A stretch of 64,000 nt of DNA from Paenalicyclobacillus cellulosilyticus (GCF_014647315.1 NZ_BMOY01000007.1:18195-82194); one strand, 5' to 3'. Shown: positions 8,208-17,227, counted from the stretch's first letter. Numbers and translations are program-made. Notes: generated from the sequence alone by a model not told the origin.

Positions 8208-9811
8208 CCGTTCACACCGTTCGCCGCCGGCTCAGCTCGCTGCGGCGATCCGCTGCTTTTCCCGGGCCCGCCTGGCCCCCCTGCACCGCCCGATCCACGC
8301 CCTCCGGTTCCCCCGGGGCCCCCGGCCTGCGTGGCGAGCGCCTGCTTGTGCGACGGCATCAGCAGCGTCAACACGAGCGTGACGACGGCCGTGCCGAGCA
8401 CCATCGCGAAGACCGTGTGCAGCCCGCTGGCCAAAAACGCGTGCACCCGGGTCAGCAGAGCGCCCGTCAAAATATGCCCGCCCCCGGGCTTCAGCCACTG
8501 GTTGACGTTCATCGCCTGTTGCCGGTAGGGTGCCGGAATGTGCGCCTCGGCATAGCGGGTGAGGGCCTGGTTGAAGTACGTGCCGTAGACCGCCACACCG
8601 ATGGTCTGGCCGAGCGAGCGGACGAACGTGCTCGACGCGGTCGCGGCGCCGCGCAGGTTCCAGCCGACCGCCGCCTGCACGAGCACCGTGATGGGCGTGG
8701 TGCAGTAGCCCATGCCGAGGCCCACCACCACCATGATGGCCGTGAACCACCAGGCGGGCGCGTCCACTTCCGCGCGGCTGAGCCAGGCCGCGCCGAGCGT
8801 GATGAGCACGCCGCCGATGACGGCCGTCGTCTTCGATCCGATGCGGTACATGAATCTCCCGGCCAGGGTGCTGCCGATGGGCCAGGCGATGGACATCGGC
8901 AAGAGCGTGAGGCCGGAGTTAGTGGCGCTGAAGCCCAAGATGCCTTGAATCCACATCGGCAGGTAGGCGGTGATGCCGATGAGCACCGCCGCGCTGAAGA
9001 AGCCGACCAGGTTCGACATGGTGATGACGCGCATGCGGAACAGGCGCAGCGGCAGCATCGGCTCCGGCGCCCTCGCCTCGATGGCGACGAACAGCGCGAG
9101 CAGCGCCACCGCCCCGGCGAACAGGCCGATGAGGGTGGGCGAGTTCCAGGCGTATTTCTGCCCGCCGCTCAGCAGGGCGTACAACAGAAGCGATGCGCCG
9201 GCCGTGAACGTGGCTGCGCCGAGATAGTCGATGGGCCGCCGTGCGCGATGAAACGATTCATGCAGCGCCACCCAGACAAGCAGCAGGGAGACCGCGCCCA
9301 CCGGCAGGTTGATGAAGAAGATCCAGCGCCATGTGACGTGATCGACAAAGAAGCCGCCGACCAGCGGTCCGATGAGGCCGGCGATGCCCCACACAGCGCT
9401 GAACAGCCCCTGCATCTTCGCCCGCTGTTCCCCCGGGAACAAATCGCCGATGATGGTGAACGTCACCGGCATCACAGCTCCCGCGCCGATGCCCTGGAAG
9501 GCGCGGAACCAAATGAGCTGCGTCATGGTGTGGGCGAGACCCGAGAGCATCGAACCGAGCACGAACAGGACGACGCCGATGGTGAAGACCACCTTGCGGC
9601 CGTAGAGATCGGCCAGCTTCCCGTAGATAGGCGTGGTGACCGCCGTCGTCAGGGTGTAGATGGCGAACACCCAGCTCATCAGGTCGAGCCCGCCGAGGTC
9701 CGCGACGATGCGCGGCATGGCGGTGCCGACGACGGTGACGTCGATGGCCACGAGCAGGGTGGCGACCATCATGGCGACGGTGACCAAGACGCGGTTGGTC
9801 GTTCTCTGCAT
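8186..9811 (-). CDS. DHA2-family (14-helix) drug:H+ antiporter
   Basis: 541-residue MFS exporter starting at ATG 9811, with GGAGGG 6 nt upstream. It opens with the DHA2-type segment VAIDVTVVGTAMP, has motif A (GKLADLYGRK) and a motif C-like helix (GIGAGAVMP). Hydrophobic segments are consistent with 14 helices, as in EmrB/QacA relatives. Multidrug export across the cytoplasmic membrane is the likely role. After the last helix comes a 45-residue Gly/Pro/Ser-rich tail, an unusual extension that may be disordered. The stop codon overlaps or abuts the start of the next MFS gene. Confidence 0.88.
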   Translation of the reverse strand: MQRTTNRVLVTVAMMVATLLVAIDVTVVGTAMPRIVADLGGLDLMSWVFAIYTLTTAVTTPIYGKLADLYGRKVVFTIGVVLFVLGSMLSGLAHTMTQLIWFRAFQGIGAGAVMPVTFTIIGDLFPGEQRAKMQGLFSAVWGIAGLIGPLVGGFFVDHVTWRWIFFINLPVGAVSLLLVWVALHESFHRARRPIDYLGAATFTAGASLLLYALLSGGQKYAWNSPTLIGLFAGAVALLALFVAIEARAPEPMLPLRLFRMRVITMSNLVGFFSAAVLIGITAYLPMWIQGILGFSATNSGLTLLPMSIAWPIGSTLAGRFMYRIGSKTTAVIGGVLITLGAAWLSRAEVDAPAWWFTAIMVVVGLGMGYCTTPITVLVQAAVGWNLRGAATASSTFVRSLGQTIGVAVYGTYFNQALTRYAEAHIPAPYRQQAMNVNQWLKPGGGHILTGALLTRVHAFLASGLHTVFAMVLGTAVVTLVLTLLMPSHKQALATQAGGPGGTGGRGSGGAGGPGGPGKSSGSPQRAEPAANGVNGWGVKST

Positions 9812-10009
9812 GACTTTCCCTCCGCCTGGATGCCGGATGCAGTCAATCAGGTCCATGATAGCAGGTTTCCGGAGGCGGCGACAGCCGTGCGCTTCATCGG
9901 GTGAGGGGGGCACCGGGTCGCTTGCAGGGATGGCGCTTTAAGGCCGTTTTAAGCGAGGCCCTGTAGATTGCACATCAGAAGGACAGCACGAGCGCAGGAG
10001 GTGCGGGAG

Positions 10010-10966
10010 ATGATACGGTGGAACAAGAACCAGGCCTTGGCGAGCGCGTTGGCGGCGTGCCTGGCGACCGGGTTGGTGAGCGCGCCTGCGGTGTGGGCCC
10101 GGGGCGCGGCGGATCAGCAGGCGGAGTTCACCGCGCACTATCAGCACAACCAGCAGTTGGAGGCGCAACTGCTGCAGCAAGCCGAAGCGGGCAACGTCAA
10201 CAACGACACCATCGCCAAGCTCAAGGCGACCATCGACACGCTCAACCAGCAAATCGCCGCCTTGTACGTGGCCGAACAGGCGCTGGCCAACGCCGAGGCG
10301 ACCATCCCGGCGGAGCAGCAGACCAACGCGACGCTGCAAGCCTTGTTGCAGCAGAAAGCCAAGCTTGAGTCGCAGATCAAGTCGGATCAACAGGCGAGCA
10401 AAGGAAACAAAGGGAACCATCGCGGGGCGCAGGCGCGCGCGGATCTGCAGAATCGCCAGGCGCTTATGGCGCAGTTGAACCAGATCAACTTCCAAATCAA
10501 GCAATTGCAGCGCCAGGCGTCGCAGTGGCAGAAGAAACCGTTGGCCGGGGCCCTGCAGGAGCTGCAGTCGTCCATCTTTCACCTGCAGGCGGCGGTGATC
10601 CACTACACGAATCTGTGGATCCAGCTTGAGAAACCGCAGGCGTCCGCGTCCGTCCCCGCCAGCATCACCGGCTTGGCGTACGTGGCGTCCACCGTCACCG
10701 TGCCCGCCGACGGGTCGGCGCCGGTGACGGACGTGGTGGCGGCGCAACCGACGGTGAAGGATGCAGCCGGCAACGTGCTCAGCGCCAACGGCGTCTACAA
10801 GCTGTCCGGGCCGTCCGGCGCGAAAGGCGTCAGCATCGATCCGACGACGGGCACCATCACGGTCCTGCCCGGTGCCACGCCCGGCGTCTACACCGTGACC
10901 TACACGCAGGGCAAGGTGTCGGAGAGCGTGACCATCACCGTCACGGCGCAAGCCGCTGCCCAATAA
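10010..10966 (+). CDS. Secreted coiled-coil protein with C-terminal Ig-like domain
   Basis: 318 residues, ATG 10010 with GGAGGTG 6 nt upstream. Residues 1-30 form a signal peptide with a cleavage site near VWARG. Residues about 35-210 are rich in Gln, Ala and Leu with heptad-like spacing, predicting long helices or coiled coil. The last ~95 residues (VKDAAGN..., GTITVLPGATPG, YTVTYTQG) look like a bacterial Ig-like/cadherin-like beta-sandwich. No catalytic motif is seen. I infer a cell-surface or exported structural or binding protein. Family not recognised. Confidence 0.75.
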   Translation: MIRWNKNQALASALAACLATGLVSAPAVWARGAADQQAEFTAHYQHNQQLEAQLLQQAEAGNVNNDTIAKLKATIDTLNQQIAALYVAEQALANAEATIPAEQQTNATLQALLQQKAKLESQIKSDQQASKGNKGNHRGAQARADLQNRQALMAQLNQINFQIKQLQRQASQWQKKPLAGALQELQSSIFHLQAAVIHYTNLWIQLEKPQASASVPASITGLAYVASTVTVPADGSAPVTDVVAAQPTVKDAAGNVLSANGVYKLSGPSGAKGVSIDPTTGTITVLPGATPGVYTVTYTQGKVSESVTITVTAQAAAQ

Positions 10967-11222
10967 CGCGCACGCGCAGCGTCCCGGCGTATGGACGCGT
11001 CCGCGGCGCGGTATGTTCAAAGTGTGCCGGTTCCATTCCCTCGTCCGGTGAGGTGAACCATCCCCCCGTTCCCCTCGCCGCGAGGGTTGGACCTCCTGCG
11101 GCGGCCGCTTTGCCTCCCCGTATCCCAGCGGGCCGCGGCAGGGGGGCATAGATGCTCCTTGATGCACAGGTGGCGCGTCGCCCAAATCTGGCTGGTGACC
11201 AGGGCGCGCGCCATTTGTGCGT

Positions 11223-11228
11223 TATAAT
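11223..11228 (+). promoter_or_regulatory. Possible -10 box (TATAAT) for the two-component operon
   Basis: Perfect TATAAT 20 nt before the GTG of the response regulator. No convincing -35 lies 16-18 nt upstream, so the promoter may be activator-dependent or the box fortuitous. Confidence 0.4.
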
Positions 11229-11247
11229 GAAAGCGGAGGGGAGACGG

Positions 11248-11949
11248 GTGCGCATCTTGCTGATGGACGACGAAGCGGCGTTCGCGCGCGCGCTGCAGCA
11301 AAGCCTGCGCGAACACCACTACGAGGTCGACGTGGCGCACGACGGGGAGACCGGGCTCGACATGGCCCGCACGGGCACCTACGACCTGCTCATCGTCGAC
11401 GTGATGATGCCCAAGCTCTCCGGGTACGACGTGGTGCGCACGCTGCGCCAGGAGAAAGACTCGACCGCCATCCTCCTGTTGACCGCCAAGGACGGGGTGG
11501 AGAGCCGCGTCGAAGGCCTGGACGCGGGTGCCGACGACTACTTGGTGAAACCGTTTGCACTCCCTGAGTTGCTGGCCCGCGTGCGTGCGCTCACCCGGCG
11601 CAGCGGCGCGTTCATGGGTGCGCAGAGCCTGCAGTGCGGGGCGCTTTGCCTGGACTTGGTGACGAGATCGATCACGCTGTTCGGCGAGCCGCTGCATTTG
11701 AGCGGCAAGGAGTTTCAACTGATGGAGCTGTTCATGCGCAACCCTGGCCGCGTCCTGCCCAAGGTGCTCATCCTGGAACGGGTCTGGGGCTACGATACGG
11801 CGGCCGACGTCAACGTGGTCGAAATCTACGTCCACATGCTGCGCCGCAAGCTGGCGGCACATGCGCAGAAGCTCGGGCGCACCGCGGCGGACGGCCTGCC
11901 GGTGATCGAGACGGTGCGCGGTGTCGGCTACATGTTGAAGGGGGCATGA
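11248..11949 (+). CDS. OmpR/PhoB-family response regulator
   Basis: 233 residues. GTG 11248 follows GGAGGGGAG; the upstream in-frame ATG 11227 would place that site inside the gene. The receiver domain (1-120) has the acidic pair in LLMDDE, phospho-acceptor Asp51 in LIVDVMMP, and Lys101 in LVKPF. The C-terminal winged-helix domain (about 130-230) has ERVWGYD and VRGVGYML, typical of OmpR-type DNA binding. The histidine kinase starts one base after its stop, so the pair is cotranscribed. The stimulus and target genes are not evident. Confidence 0.95.
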   Translation: MRILLMDDEAAFARALQQSLREHHYEVDVAHDGETGLDMARTGTYDLLIVDVMMPKLSGYDVVRTLRQEKDSTAILLLTAKDGVESRVEGLDAGADDYLVKPFALPELLARVRALTRRSGAFMGAQSLQCGALCLDLVTRSITLFGEPLHLSGKEFQLMELFMRNPGRVLPKVLILERVWGYDTAADVNVVEIYVHMLRRKLAAHAQKLGRTAADGLPVIETVRGVGYMLKGA

Positions 11950-11950
11950 C

Positions 11951-13219
11951 ATGTTTTCGAGCGCCCGCGCCAAGCTGACCCTGCTCTTGACCGGCTTGGT
12001 CCTGTTGCTCTACATCTTGACAGCTGGTTCCATCTATCTTTGGATGCAGCGCCTCACCGTCGAGGACGAGGACCACATCCTGCTCACCACCGCGCGCCCG
12101 TTGGCGGCCAATGTGTTGAACGCCCTCAACCACGGCCAGTTCCCACAGCTGTTCGTCGACCTCAAACGCCTGGAAACCCTCTATCCGAAGGTGTCGGCCA
12201 TCGTCCTGCGCGATGCCCTCGGCCACGTGCTGGCCGGAACCAACCCGAAGGTGGCTAAATCGCTGCCTTATGCGTACTCCCTCGACAAGCAGACCACCTA
12301 TGTCCCGGACGATCACGCCTGGTACCGGGTCATCAGCATCCATTTCACCAACCAGTACGGCCAATCGGAAGGATGGTTGCAGCTGGCGCTCAACGTCAAC
12401 CACGACGTGGAATCGCTGGCACGGCTGCGGCAGGTATTGCTCTGGGTCGGCGTGGGCGGGGTGGCGCTGGCGCTCGCGGCCGGATTTTTCGCCTCGCACC
12501 GCGCCTTGCAGCCGATTGCCCGCTCGTGGCGCAGGCAGCAGCAGTTCGTCGCCGACGCGTCGCACGAATTGCGCACGCCCATCGCGGTCATCCAGGCGAA
12601 TCTCGACGTCGTGCTCGGCCACCTGGAGCAAACAGTGCTCGACAACCTCGAATGGCTGTCGGCCATCAAGGAGGAGGCGCGGCGGCTGGCGCGCCTGACC
12701 GACGACTTGCTCACGTTGGCGCGCGCCGACTCGAACGAGATCGCCATCCAACGCGCGCGGGTGCCGCTTGTCCCCGTCCTGCGCGAGGTGTGCGAAGCCA
12801 TGTGCCCTTTGGCCGAGGCGAAGGGCCTGCGCTTGCAGGTCGAACTGCCGCCGCCCGGGCGGGAGGGGGAGGCGGTGGTCGTCGGCGACGCCGACCGGCT
12901 GCGGCAGCTGTTCGCCATCCTCATCGACAACGCCGTTAAGTACACGCCGGAAGGCGGGACGGTGACGGTGCGCCTGGTGCCGCACGGGCGGTTTGTGCGC
13001 GTGCACGTGCAGGATACCGGCATCGGCATTCGCCGTGACGAGCTGCGGCGCATCTTCGACCGCTTCTACCGCGGGGACCAGGCCCGGGTGCGCGCGGCAG
13101 GGGGAGCCGGGCTGGGGCTGGCCATCGCGCGCTGGATTGTCCAGATGCACCGCGGTCGGATCACGGTCCGCAGCACGCCGGGGCAGGGTTCGGAGTTCAC
13201 GGTGGTGCTGCGGGCGTAA
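11951..13219 (+). CDS. Sensor histidine kinase
   Basis: 422-residue membrane kinase. Helix 1 (about 8-31), an extracytoplasmic sensor of about 130 residues, and helix 2 (about 162-183) precede the HisKA domain with phospho-acceptor His205 in ASHELRTPI. The HATPase domain shows the N box (DNAVKYTPEGG), G1 (DTGIGI) and G2 (GAGLGLAIA). A standard HAMP is not obvious between helix 2 and His205; the linker is only about 20 residues. Partner of the response regulator immediately upstream. The sensor region has no recognised ligand motif. Confidence 0.94.
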   Translation: MFSSARAKLTLLLTGLVLLLYILTAGSIYLWMQRLTVEDEDHILLTTARPLAANVLNALNHGQFPQLFVDLKRLETLYPKVSAIVLRDALGHVLAGTNPKVAKSLPYAYSLDKQTTYVPDDHAWYRVISIHFTNQYGQSEGWLQLALNVNHDVESLARLRQVLLWVGVGGVALALAAGFFASHRALQPIARSWRRQQQFVADASHELRTPIAVIQANLDVVLGHLEQTVLDNLEWLSAIKEEARRLARLTDDLLTLARADSNEIAIQRARVPLVPVLREVCEAMCPLAEAKGLRLQVELPPPGREGEAVVVGDADRLRQLFAILIDNAVKYTPEGGTVTVRLVPHGRFVRVHVQDTGIGIRRDELRRIFDRFYRGDQARVRAAGGAGLGLAIARWIVQMHRGRITVRSTPGQGSEFTVVLRA

Positions 13220-13358
13220 ACGGGTTGCGTCGACCGCCAGGGTTCTGGCTATGATAAGGGATGGGTTGCCAGGGGACAGGTGGCCGTCGCTTTCGCGCCT
13301 CGGCCCGCTGTCTCTCAAGACTCGCGCGCGATGGATGGGAAAGGGGCAGGTGGTCTTC

Positions 13359-14627
13359 GTGGCACAAGCGCCATGGCACGGCGATTTGGCGGTGCAGATG
13401 CGAAAATACGCGGAGCTGGCGGTGCGGGTGGGTGTGAACCTGCAGCCGGGCGAACACCTCATCATCGGCTACGGCATCCGGCCGGTGTTGCCCGACCAGG
13501 TGCCGTTTGCCCGGATGCTGACGGAGGCGGCGTACGACGCGGGGGCGAAGTTCGTCCAGGTGGACTGGGGGGACGAGCACTGGCTGCGCGAGACGGTGCG
13601 GCGGGGCGCGCTCGACACGCTGGAGGCGCGGATTCGCTGGCAGTTGGAATGGGTCGAGCGGTTGTCGGAGGAGGGCGCGGCGTCCATCGGCATGCCGGCC
13701 ACCGACCCGAAGCTGTACGACGGGATCGATCCGGTGCGCGTCACGCAAGCGGAGCGGACGATGAGTGCGGTGTTTCGCCCGTTTACCGACAAGCGGACAA
13801 ACTACGAGTACAGCTGGACGCTCGTCTCGGCACCGACGCAGGCTTGGGCGGACGCCGTGTTTCCGGAGTTGCCGCGGGAGGACCGGTTTACAGCCCTGTG
13901 GCGGGCCATCCTCCGGGCGGCACGGGCGGACGGAGAAGACCCCGTCGCCGACTGGGAGCGGCACATTGCAACATTGCAGCGGCGGGCCGACTGGTTGAAC
14001 CGTTTGTCCATCCACAAGCTCCACTACCAAGCCCCGGGGACCGACCTGTGGGTGGAGCTGGCGCCCCGCCACATCTGGACGGCGGCGAGTCACAAGACGC
14101 CGCGCGGGGTGCGGTTTGTCCCGAACATGCCGACGGAAGAGGTGTTCACGTCACCGCGCAAAGAAGGCGTGGACGGGACGGTGACGAGCACCATGCCGCT
14201 CAACCACCACGGTTCGGTCATCGAGGGCATCCGCCTGCGTTTCGAGGGCGGGCGCATCGTCTCTTATGAAGCAGACTCCGGCCAGGAAGCCTTGGCGAGC
14301 ATCATCGAGGCGGACGAGGGCAGCCATTACCTTGGGGAAGTGGCGCTGGTGCCTGTGGATTCGCCCATCGCGCAGATAGGGCGGCTGTTTTACAACACGC
14401 TGTTCGACGAGAACGCCTCGTGCCACCTCGCCATCGGCAGCGCATACCCGCTCGTGGAGGGCGGGCATGACGTGCCGCGGGAGCGCTGGGGGGAGCTCGG
14501 CCTCAACACCAGCCTGATGCACGTCGATTTCATGATCGGCAGCCCGGAGCTCGACATCGACGCGGTCACGGCGGACGGAAAGACGGTGCCCATCTTCCGG
14601 GCCGGCCGTTGGGCGACGCCGGTGTGA
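13359..14627 (+). CDS. M29-family (thermophilic) metallo-aminopeptidase
   Basis: About 422 residues, matching aminopeptidase T/PepS (about 410). GTG 13359 is preceded by AGGTGG; ATG 13335 is an in-frame alternative. Typical features are the N-terminal KYAELAVRVGVNLQPGE, the central HIWTAASHKTPRGVRFVPNMPTEEVFTSP spread over residues 230-262, a Glu-rich segment (ASIIEADEGSHYLGEVALVP), and the C-terminal HVDFMIGS. The last three carry the expected cobalt/zinc ligands (Glu, Glu, His, Tyr, His, Asp). Cytoplasmic removal of N-terminal residues from peptides. It stands alone between the two-component operon and a convergent gene pair. Confidence 0.92.
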   Translation: MAQAPWHGDLAVQMRKYAELAVRVGVNLQPGEHLIIGYGIRPVLPDQVPFARMLTEAAYDAGAKFVQVDWGDEHWLRETVRRGALDTLEARIRWQLEWVERLSEEGAASIGMPATDPKLYDGIDPVRVTQAERTMSAVFRPFTDKRTNYEYSWTLVSAPTQAWADAVFPELPREDRFTALWRAILRAARADGEDPVADWERHIATLQRRADWLNRLSIHKLHYQAPGTDLWVELAPRHIWTAASHKTPRGVRFVPNMPTEEVFTSPRKEGVDGTVTSTMPLNHHGSVIEGIRLRFEGGRIVSYEADSGQEALASIIEADEGSHYLGEVALVPVDSPIAQIGRLFYNTLFDENASCHLAIGSAYPLVEGGHDVPRERWGELGLNTSLMHVDFMIGSPELDIDAVTADGKTVPIFRAGRWATPV

Positions 14628-14647
14628 AGACGAAGACGGACGGGCGT

Positions 14648-14675
14648 GGCGCTGCCGTTGGGACACGGCGGCGCC
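14648..14675. terminator. Stem-loop between convergent genes
   Basis: An 11-bp stem (one G-U pair) with a 6-nt loop, 20 nt after the aminopeptidase stop. No T-run follows, so termination is only suggested. Confidence 0.4.
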
Positions 14676-14751
14676 GCCTGACGCCGCGGTACAGAGCGGG
14701 GGTTCGGTGAACGGTTGCCAGGGATTCGTTCCCGTTGGCACGGCCCGGCCT

Positions 14752-15213
14752 TTATTTCTCCTGCTTGTGCTTGCGGCGCTGGCTGCCTTCCACGACGCGC
14801 AGGCGGCGCAGACCGTACTTCTCGAACTCTTCACCGTACTTGTCCGCCAACTCCCACCGCTTCTCGTGCATGGTGGTGGTGAACGCGGCCACCGGACCGA
14901 CCTCTTCCATCACGTCCCGCTCGGCGAGCCGCAGCGCCAAAAGCTCCCAGAAGCTCTCGTCCTCATACTCGTCGACGAGGCGCATGAGCTTGTCCTCCAC
15001 GTCTTGCCGGACGTAGTACGTATCGTTTTCCTCATCGTATTCGACCATATCCTCGGCGGAGAAATCGCGGCTGTGCGCAAGGATGTACTGCTCCAGCTCC
15101 TCGTACGCCACGATGCGATCGCTTTGGTCCCGCGCGGCGTTGGCCATCCAGTTGCCGAGATACACCAGTTCCACCAGGCGGCGGAATTGCTCCTCACTGA
15201 GTTCCAAGTGCAT
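14752..15213 (-). CDS. Unknown acidic protein, paralogue B of a tandem pair
   Basis: 153 residues, no signal peptide or membrane helix. It begins MHLELSEEQFRRLVELVYLG and is clearly homologous along its whole length to the gene 12 nt upstream. Shared landmarks are LGxW near residue 20, SAEDxVEY, FxDEYExExFWxxLxxxLAxRDVM and EExxKxGLxxxRxV. Highly charged, predicted mostly helical. I do not recognise a named family, although I recall similar short proteins annotated as hypothetical in Bacilli. Cotranscription with its paralogue is implied by the spacing. Confidence 0.78.
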   Translation of the reverse strand: MHLELSEEQFRRLVELVYLGNWMANAARDQSDRIVAYEELEQYILAHSRDFSAEDMVEYDEENDTYYVRQDVEDKLMRLVDEYEDESFWELLALRLAERDVMEEVGPVAAFTTTMHEKRWELADKYGEEFEKYGLRRLRVVEGSQRRKHKQEK

Positions 15214-15225
15214 CGCGATCCCCTC

Positions 15226-15681
15226 TCAGCTCTTCTTTTTCGCCTTGCCGCCATGGAACACGAGGCGGACGTGATCGAGCCCGTGCTTTTGGAACTCTTG
15301 CTCGTACTGTTCCTTCCGCCGCCAGAGCTTGAGCTCCAGTTCTTTCGTCATCTCTTGATCCGGGCCGACCGTCGCCATGACATCCCGGTACGCCAGATGG
15401 TGGGACAGCACGTCCCAAAACGTCTCCTCGTCGTACTCGTCGATGAACGGCAACAGGACTTCCTCCATCGCCTGGTTGGCGTGGTAGCCGCCGCAGTTGT
15501 CGCAGTATTCCACCCAGTCCTCGGCGCCGAACTGGTGCGCCAACGAATAGATGTAATCCGCCACGTCCTGCACCGCTTCCCTGCCGTCCTCGTTGGCCGC
15601 AGATCCGTTCAAGATCCACTCGCCGAGGAAGATGAGCATCAGCAGCTTGCGGTACTGCTCCGGAGTCAGCTCAATCTGCAT
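15226..15681 (-). CDS. Unknown acidic protein, paralogue A of a tandem pair
   Basis: 151 residues from ATG 15681 with GCGAGGTGA 4 nt upstream; an in-frame ATG at 15705 would leave that site inside the gene. Full-length homologue of the downstream gene. It differs in carrying a Cys pair (YCDNCGGYH) at the place where the other copy has DEENDTYY, so it may bind a metal. The C-terminus is Lys-rich. Function unknown; the conserved acidic DEYDEETFWDVL core suggests a protein-interaction or metal-binding role, which is speculation. Confidence 0.78.
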   Translation of the reverse strand: MQIELTPEQYRKLLMLIFLGEWILNGSAANEDGREAVQDVADYIYSLAHQFGAEDWVEYCDNCGGYHANQAMEEVLLPFIDEYDEETFWDVLSHHLAYRDVMATVGPDQEMTKELELKLWRRKEQYEQEFQKHGLDHVRLVFHGGKAKKKS

Positions 15682-15941
15682 CGTTTCACCTCGCCGCAAA
15701 GCCATCGCATGTCACCCGCACATGTATTTTAAAGGTACATCAAGTTTCGCGCACAGAAAAGGCTGGCACACCCCGGGCGGGTTTCGCCAGCCTGTGTGGG
15801 TGTCCCCGGGCCACCGTTGTCCCGCCCGCCCCGGCGAGCTAGACTGAAAAAGGAAGCAACGTGGAACGCTGAACGTGCACAGTGGCGGATGAACAGGGGC
15901 GCATGCCCTGCTTGCAACATTCCGGAAGGAAGGCGGCAGCG

Positions 15942-16781
15942 ATGTTCGCTGGACACGGTGTGACGTTTCTGCGCTTCGACGAGGCTTTGGCTCCCCCACG
16001 ACTTTGCACCCATGTGCCGGCGGAATGGTTGGACTGCACCGACCTGCGCGGCACGCATGGTTTCTGCGATCCATCCACAGCCCGCATCCTTGCGGAACGC
16101 CTCGCCCGCCGGCGTTACCGGGGCGTGACGTTCATCGGCAGCGGTGCCTACCACTATGTCACGTACCTTTTGCTGCGGGAAATCCAGGACCCGTTCGCCT
16201 TGGTCTTGTTCGATCACCACACCGATATGGCGGTTGGCCCATCTTCCGCTTCAGACCTGAATCCGGCGTTCGCCTTTGATCCGGCTGCCGGACCGGCAAC
16301 GGCTTTGGAACCGCACACGTGGCTGCACTGCGGCAACTGGGTGCGGGCGGCGTTGCAAAATCTTCCTGCGTTGCAACGGGTGGTCATCGTCGGCGCGCGC
16401 CGTGAAGATGAAGCGCGGCGGTTGGACCCGCGGGTGACGGTGATTTGGGAGGAGGAATTGGGCGCCAGCGGCATGCCGGTGGCGGCGCTGTGGCAGCGCG
16501 TGCGCCGGGTGCTGCGGGGATGGCCCATCTATGTCAGCATCGACAAGGACGTCCTGGCGCCCGCGGATGCCATGACCGATTGGGATGCGGGCAGCATGCG
16601 TCTCGTGGCGCTCACCGCTTGGCTGCGCCGCTTGATCACGAAGTATCCGCTGGTTGGCCTTGACGTGTGCGGCGAGTGGCCCGCAGCACCGTCCGAACTG
16701 TGGCAACCGCACGTCCGCACGGCGGTTTTGCACAACGAACGGGCCAACCAGGCCATTCTCGCCGCGGTGAAAGCAGGATGA
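15942..16781 (+). CDS. Divergent ureohydrolase-fold (arginase superfamily) protein
   Basis: 279 residues; ATG 15942 has AAGG 8 nt upstream and fits better than in-frame GTG 15882. The order of ureohydrolase metal motifs is kept but altered: GSGAYHYVTY in place of GGDHS, FDHHTDM in place of DAHxD, and SIDKDVL in place of SxDxDxxDP. His, Asp-His-Asp and Asp-Asp ligands are therefore present, so a metal centre is likely. A 40-residue insertion with AFDPAAGPATALEP follows the second motif. Substrate unknown; it lacks the guanidine-binding loop pattern of true agmatinases. Divergent from the paralogue pair. Confidence 0.7.
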   Translation: MFAGHGVTFLRFDEALAPPRLCTHVPAEWLDCTDLRGTHGFCDPSTARILAERLARRRYRGVTFIGSGAYHYVTYLLLREIQDPFALVLFDHHTDMAVGPSSASDLNPAFAFDPAAGPATALEPHTWLHCGNWVRAALQNLPALQRVVIVGARREDEARRLDPRVTVIWEEELGASGMPVAALWQRVRRVLRGWPIYVSIDKDVLAPADAMTDWDAGSMRLVALTAWLRRLITKYPLVGLDVCGEWPAAPSELWQPHVRTAVLHNERANQAILAAVKAG

Positions 16782-17035
16782 TCCGCAGCCGGGCGGATGG
16801 GAGCCCGGCGAAGGGGCAGGTTTGACGCCGCGCAGGGCACGAAGAAGAATGGGTGCGGGAAGAAGGCGAGATCGCAAGAAAAATGAAGGGATCATGCAAA
16901 CGGGAGACCTGACGGCTGATGATGCACGCTTACACTTGCGGTGTTCTTCGCTTACATGCCGGATGGCTGACTTTGTCAGTTCTCTCCTTCCGGGGGTACC
17001 ATGAGGCCAAGAAGGACGGAAGGAGGCCATGCAAC

Positions 17036-17227
17036 ATGGCGAAGCACGTAGCGCAAGGTTTGAAGATGGCGATGCAGTTCCTCAAGGAAGCCTTGTTGGC
17101 GCAATCGGCCGGTGTCCCCAACAAAGAGGTACCAGGCACGCATCTGTTGACGCCTTCAGGGTTGCCGTTCGCATGGAAGGACGCGCTCGGAGAACCGGCG
17201 GATGAGGTGCGCAAGTACTGCGCTTGA
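17036..17227 (+). CDS. Small protein of unknown function (63 aa)
   Basis: ATG 17036 with GGAAGGAGG about 10 nt upstream, a strong site for so short a frame. Starts MAKHVAQGLKMAMQFLKEAL, an amphipathic helix, then a Pro/Gly-rich middle and a C-terminal YCA. No signal peptide. No family recognised. The ribosome binding site and isolated position favour a real gene. Confidence 0.5.
   Translation: MAKHVAQGLKMAMQFLKEALLAQSAGVPNKEVPGTHLLTPSGLPFAWKDALGEPADEVRKYCA

Noticed and set aside
15706..15860. Riboswitch-like folded leader with CCGGG and AGGCTGG/CCAGCCT repeats
   Set aside because: Inverted repeats exist, but I cannot match them to a known riboswitch or T-box, and promoter direction is unclear.
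16822..17004. 60-codon plus-strand frame ahead of the 63-aa small gene
   Set aside because: Arg-rich, no ribosome binding site, overlaps the leader of a better-supported gene.
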